Shown here piece by piece: positions 60,790 to 64,000 of a stretch of DNA of 64,000 nt (the stretch's first letter is position 1; the number at the start of each line of letters is the position of its first letter). The notes below the pieces were generated by a model. That model was not told where the DNA came from, did not search any database, and was given only the letters and a program-made list of their open reading frames with translations. A program made the position numbers and the translations under genes. Origin of the DNA: an uncultured Collinsella sp. (GTDB lineage Bacteria; Actinomycetota; Coriobacteriia; Coriobacteriales; Coriobacteriaceae); assembly GCA_902493515.1 (NCBI GenBank), contig CABUPE010000007.1, positions 1 through 64,000 of the forward strand, written 5' to 3'.

Positions 60790-63456
60790 ATGACACCTCT
60801 CGCAAAACGTCTCCCGCGCGAGCTGCGCCGCAATATCGGCAAGTACCTGGGCATCTTTTTGCTTATGTGCGGAAGCATCGCTCTCACCTCGGGCTTTTTG
60901 CTCGCAGCGCATTCCATCGGCTGCCTTATCGACGACATGCGCGATGCGTACACGATTGAGGACGGCCGCGTGACCACCTCCTTCGAGGCCACCAAAGACC
61001 AGCTCAAGGCGGCCGAGGATGCAGCCGGCGACGTCGGCGGCGTTACGCTCTACAAGAATTTCTCCATCGACGCCATCATCAACAAGACCGCCGGCGACGA
61101 CGGGACCAAGCGCACGCTGCGCACCTATGCGCACCGCGCTAAGGTGGACATTGCGTCCTACTGTGAGGGCAAGGAGCCCAAGACGGACGATGAGGTAGCC
61201 ATCGACCGTGTCTTCGCCACCAACAACGACCTCGCCGTGGGCGATAAGGTTGAGCTTGAGGGCCGCACCTACATCATCTGCGGCATCATGACCCAGCCCG
61301 ATAGCCAGGCGCTGTTCCTCAACAATTCGGACTTTACGGTGAACACCATCACCTATGGCGTGGCCGAGGTCACCGACGCCGGCTTTGCCGCGCTCGAGGA
61401 TGCCGGCGGCGCGCCTGCCTACACGTACTCCTTTACCTTTACCGATCGCGACCTCCCCACCGCGGATCGCATCGATGCGGAGCAGGATATGGTCGAGGCG
61501 CTGACCGATGCCGATGCGCGCGTGGATGACCTCATCGACGCCGATTCCAACCAGGGCATTGGCTACGCGCGCGACGACGTAGACGGCGACTCCATGATGT
61601 GGACGACGTTGCTCGACATCCTCATCGTGATCATGGCGTTTGTCTTTGTGGTCCTTACCGACGCCACCATCGAGGAGGAGAGCGCCATCATCGGCACGCT
61701 GCTCGCCAGCGGCTATCGTCGACGCGAGATCGTGCTGCACTACCTGGCACTTCCCGCCATAGTGGGCGTGGTCGCGGCGCTTTTGGGCACTGCACTCGGC
61801 GTTGTGTTCTTTACCGAGCCCATGCGCAGCCTCTATTACGGATCGTACAGTCTGCCGCCCTTCCAGGTGTACTGGAGCTGGGAGATCTTTGTGAAGTGCG
61901 CCGTGGTTCCCGCCGCCGCGCTCATCCTCATCACGCTGGTGGGTCTGCTCCGCAAAATGGGCAAGACGCCGTTGCAGTTCCTTCGTCACGAAGCGAGCGG
62001 CAAGTCGGGTACCAAGCGTGGTATGCAACTGCCGGAGCGCATGGGTTTTGTTTCCCGCTTCCGCTTGCGTATCTTCCTGCGCAATCTGGGCAACTTCGCC
62101 ACGCTCTTCGTGGGCATTGCATTTGCGTCGCTACTGCTGCTCTTTGGCCTGGCGATTCTGCCCACGATGACGCACTATGCGGACAACCTCGAGACAAGCC
62201 TGGTCGCCGAGCACCAGTACACGCTCAAGGCGCCGCTGGAGCTCGAGGGCACTGCCGAGGAGCGCGAGCAGTGGTCGGCACTCGAGCGTTTGCAGTCGGT
62301 TGACGGCGCACTGCTTTCTGCCGCTCAGGATGCCGATGACGAGCTTGACGACGCGGCCGATGCGGCGCAGGCGGCAGCCGATGCTGCGACCAGCGCTCCG
62401 TCTGCCGAGAGCCTGGCCGCGGCGCAGGACGCGCTCGCCAAGGTCCAGGACAAGAAGGATGCGCTTTATGCGCGCCTCGATGACCTTGCCGATGCCCTCG
62501 GCTGCAACCGCGACGAGGCTATCGACCTGATTGACAAGGCCTCTAAGATCGACACCGACAACGACGATATCCACCCGGTCAATACGACCGATAACGGCGC
62601 GGGCGCAATCGCACAGGCCGAGAAATACGCCGTCTACCAGCTGCAATACGATCGCGGCGACGGAAATGGGCAGGAGACGATTTCCGTCTACGGCATCTTG
62701 CCCGATTCGCGCTACTGGAAAGGGCTGGACGTCGGCGACGGACACGTCGTCTTTGGCGGCGGCCTGCTCGACAAGTTTGGCTGGAGCGAGGGGCAGAAGG
62801 TCACGTTCCACGACAAGTATGAGGGCGAGAATTATTCCTTTGAGTACGTGGGCAAGGACTGTGCCTGGGGCTCCAAGTCGGACATGAATATCTATATGAG
62901 TATCGAAGACTTTAACGAGCTGTTCGACAACGACGCCGCCTACTTTAACGGCTATGTGAGCGACGAGAAGCTCGACCTCGACGCGCGCTACTTTGCCGGC
63001 GACACCACGCCCGACGACATGCGCGCCGTGGGCGACCAGTTCATCGGCATGATGAGCAAAATGATCGGCATGATGGTCGGGCTCGCGGTGTTTATCTTCC
63101 TGCTGTTTATGTACCTGCTGACCAAGGCTGTGATCGACCACAGCGCCCGTTCGATTAGCTACATGAAGGTCTTTGGCTATCGCGATGGCGAGATCTCGCA
63201 TCTGTACATCCGCTCGATCACGCTGTGCGTGGTGTCGTCGCTCGTGCTGAGCCTGCCGGTCATTATTGGCTCGCTCACGGCCATCTTCCGCTCGATGTTG
63301 CTCGCCTACAACGGCAATATCGAGATCTACGTGCCCGCTTGGTCCATGGCGGCGTGCGCAGGAATCGGCTTTGCGACCTACCTGGTCGTGGCACTGCTGC
63401 ACACGCGCTCCATCAAGCGCGTCAGCTTGGCCGAAGCCCTCAAAGTGCAGGAGTAG
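60790..63456 (+). CDS. FtsX-type ABC transporter permease with a long extracellular domain
   Basis: The 888-residue permease has an N-terminal helix (NIGKYLGIFLLMCGSIALTSGFLLAA), an extracellular domain (50-270), a first FtsX core (TTLLDILIVIMAFVFVVLTD to LILITLVGLL), another helix (NFATLFVGIAFASLLLLFGLAIL), a second extracellular domain (about 470-755) with a coiled coil (DADDELDDAADAAQAAADAATS... about 520-560) and a second FtsX core (MIGMMVGLAVFIFLLFMYLL onward). This organisation resembles peptide-resistance or lipoprotein-handling exporters; the role is not determined. Confidence 0.88.
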   Translation: MTPLAKRLPRELRRNIGKYLGIFLLMCGSIALTSGFLLAAHSIGCLIDDMRDAYTIEDGRVTTSFEATKDQLKAAEDAAGDVGGVTLYKNFSIDAIINKTAGDDGTKRTLRTYAHRAKVDIASYCEGKEPKTDDEVAIDRVFATNNDLAVGDKVELEGRTYIICGIMTQPDSQALFLNNSDFTVNTITYGVAEVTDAGFAALEDAGGAPAYTYSFTFTDRDLPTADRIDAEQDMVEALTDADARVDDLIDADSNQGIGYARDDVDGDSMMWTTLLDILIVIMAFVFVVLTDATIEEESAIIGTLLASGYRRREIVLHYLALPAIVGVVAALLGTALGVVFFTEPMRSLYYGSYSLPPFQVYWSWEIFVKCAVVPAAALILITLVGLLRKMGKTPLQFLRHEASGKSGTKRGMQLPERMGFVSRFRLRIFLRNLGNFATLFVGIAFASLLLLFGLAILPTMTHYADNLETSLVAEHQYTLKAPLELEGTAEEREQWSALERLQSVDGALLSAAQDADDELDDAADAAQAAADAATSAPSAESLAAAQDALAKVQDKKDALYARLDDLADALGCNRDEAIDLIDKASKIDTDNDDIHPVNTTDNGAGAIAQAEKYAVYQLQYDRGDGNGQETISVYGILPDSRYWKGLDVGDGHVVFGGGLLDKFGWSEGQKVTFHDKYEGENYSFEYVGKDCAWGSKSDMNIYMSIEDFNELFDNDAAYFNGYVSDEKLDLDARYFAGDTTPDDMRAVGDQFIGMMSKMIGMMVGLAVFIFLLFMYLLTKAVIDHSARSISYMKVFGYRDGEISHLYIRSITLCVVSSLVLSLPVIIGSLTAIFRSMLLAYNGNIEIYVPAWSMAACAGIGFATYLVVALLHTRSIKRVSLAEALKVQE

Positions 63457-63462
63457 CCATCG

Positions 63463-63515
63463 GGGACAGTCCTTGCCATTCGTCGGCTCGCCGGCCGGCT
63501 GGCAAGGACTGTCCC
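63463..63515. repeat. Family E palindrome
   Basis: GGGACAGTCCTTGCCA (63463-63478) and TGGCAAGGACTGTCCC (63500-63515) are perfect 16-base arms. The loop contains GCCGGC repeats. Further TGTCCC and GTCCCC motifs follow to 63580. Confidence 0.75.
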
Positions 63516-63547
63516 TAACTGCCGGGCGGCGAAAGAGTGTCCCTTGC

Positions 63548-63580
63548 GACTGGTCATTTAAGAACGTCCCCAATGACTAG
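63548..63580 (+). repeat. 33-bp repeat related to 14723-14755
   Basis: It begins GACTGGTCATTTAAGAACGTC and ends TGACTAG, with about four differences from 14723-14755. Confidence 0.6.
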
Positions 63581-63589
63581 GTTCCGTAC

Positions 63590-63620
63590 TTGACTTTAAC
63601 TCTGCTTTAACTGGTACCAT
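63590..63620 (+). promoter_or_regulatory. Possible promoter of the DUF362 gene
   Basis: TTGACT (63590-63595) and TACCAT (63615-63620) are spaced 19 bases, longer than ideal. The start codon is 42 bases further on. Confidence 0.35.
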
Positions 63621-63662
63621 CCTCTATGTCTGTAACGCCATATAGACCGAGGGGATAGATCT

Positions 63663-64000
63663 ATGACCGCAACTGCACCCGCAGCACCCGCTAAGGTGTA
63701 CTTCACCAACCTGCGCACGCATGCTCGCGAGAGCCAGCTCGACAAGCTCAAGCGCCTCATCCGTCACGCCGGAATTGAGCAGATCGACTTTGAGAACAAG
63801 TTCGTCGCTATCAAGATTCACTTTGGCGAGTTGGGCAACCTGAGCTTTTTGCGCCCTAACTACGCCCGCGCCGTCGCAGATGTCGTCAAGGAGCTGGGCG
63901 GCAAGCCCTTCCTCACCGACTGCAACACGCTCTACGTCGGTAGCCGCAAAAACGCGCTCGAGCACATCGACACCGCCTACCAGAACGGTTTTACCCCGTA
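63663..64000 (+). CDS. DUF362-family protein, partial (5' part)
   Basis: The gene runs off the end of the window; 112 residues are visible. The N-terminus (KVYFTNLRTHARESQLDKLKRLIRHAGIEQIDFENKFVAIKIHFGELGNLSFLRPNYARAVADVVKELGGKPFLTDCNTLYVGSRKNALEHIDTAYQNGF) matches the DUF362 family, which usually continues with a region for two 4Fe-4S clusters. Function is unknown; an electron-transfer or metal-handling role is often suggested. GAGGGGA lies 8 bases before ATG 63663. Confidence 0.85.
   Translation, partial: MTATAPAAPAKVYFTNLRTHARESQLDKLKRLIRHAGIEQIDFENKFVAIKIHFGELGNLSFLRPNYARAVADVVKELGGKPFLTDCNTLYVGSRKNALEHIDTAYQNGFTP

Overview
The window is high-GC bacterial DNA (roughly 60% G+C by eye) with dense operons, mostly consensus Shine-Dalgarno sites and one tRNA gene. 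The gene mix suggests a gut-dwelling anaerobe of the Coriobacteriia, most like Collinsella: an Ech-type membrane NiFe hydrogenase, an NfnAB-type bifurcating transhydrogenase pair, sortase-anchored surface proteins, ECF transporters, a class B-like sortase, type III pantothenate kinase and an iron-sulfur Old Yellow Enzyme. That genus call is inference from gene content; no marker gene or database search was available.

Layout. 0.7-7.1 kb: a very large wall-anchored GH31 glycosidase interrupted by one in-frame amber codon. 7.4-17.1 kb: purine genes purE and purF-purM-purN mixed with a sortase, a MoaE-like protein, a CmpB-type membrane protein, a PTS IIA protein, a PpiC-type foldase and a YqeY protein. 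17.4-21.1 kb: a polar amino acid ABC importer (ATPase, lipoprotein, two permeases) and a cytidylate-kinase-like protein. 21.2-27.3 kb, minus strand: nfnA-nfnB, pth, prs and glmU. 27.3-30.7 kb: an ECF transporter operon (T, fused A-A, S). 31.2-36.4 kb: exonuclease III, a sirtuin, a fused folP-folK with a biotin-ligase-like gene behind it, and coaX. 36.6 kb: initiator tRNA followed by an array of alternating inverted repeats. 37.3-39.3 kb: the flavoenzyme. 39.7 kb: an orphan IS3 OrfA-like HTH protein. 40.3-45.9 kb: the Ech hydrogenase operon with its two membrane subunits fused. 46.7-54.1 kb: a 2474-residue VWA/pilin-type adhesin with an LPTTG anchor. 54.7-63.5 kb: a NarL-type two-component system divergent from an ABC-2 exporter, then a MacB/FtsX-type transporter. 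The window ends inside a DUF362 protein gene.

How the genes work together. NfnAB and the Ech complex both handle ferredoxin electrons, so NADH/NADPH balance, H2 and an ion gradient are linked here. The two LPxTG-type proteins and the sortase form a cell-surface module, probably for host glycan or mucin contact. prs, purE, purF, purM and purN share PRPP and purine synthesis; glmU and pth are housekeeping.

The most unusual material is intergenic. Three loci (30.7, 46.0 and 54.2 kb) carry mosaics of two ~155-165 bp near-palindromic elements (called A and B) and a shorter linker motif (C). A fourth locus (36.8-37.1 kb) has a 15-bp motif eight times in strictly alternating orientation about every 40 bp. 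Two further families (D, which in two cases contains the upstream gene's stop codon, and E, built on GGGGACA/TGTCCCC) are scattered through the window. No transposase other than the orphan OrfA-like protein, no cas genes and no phage genes are present.
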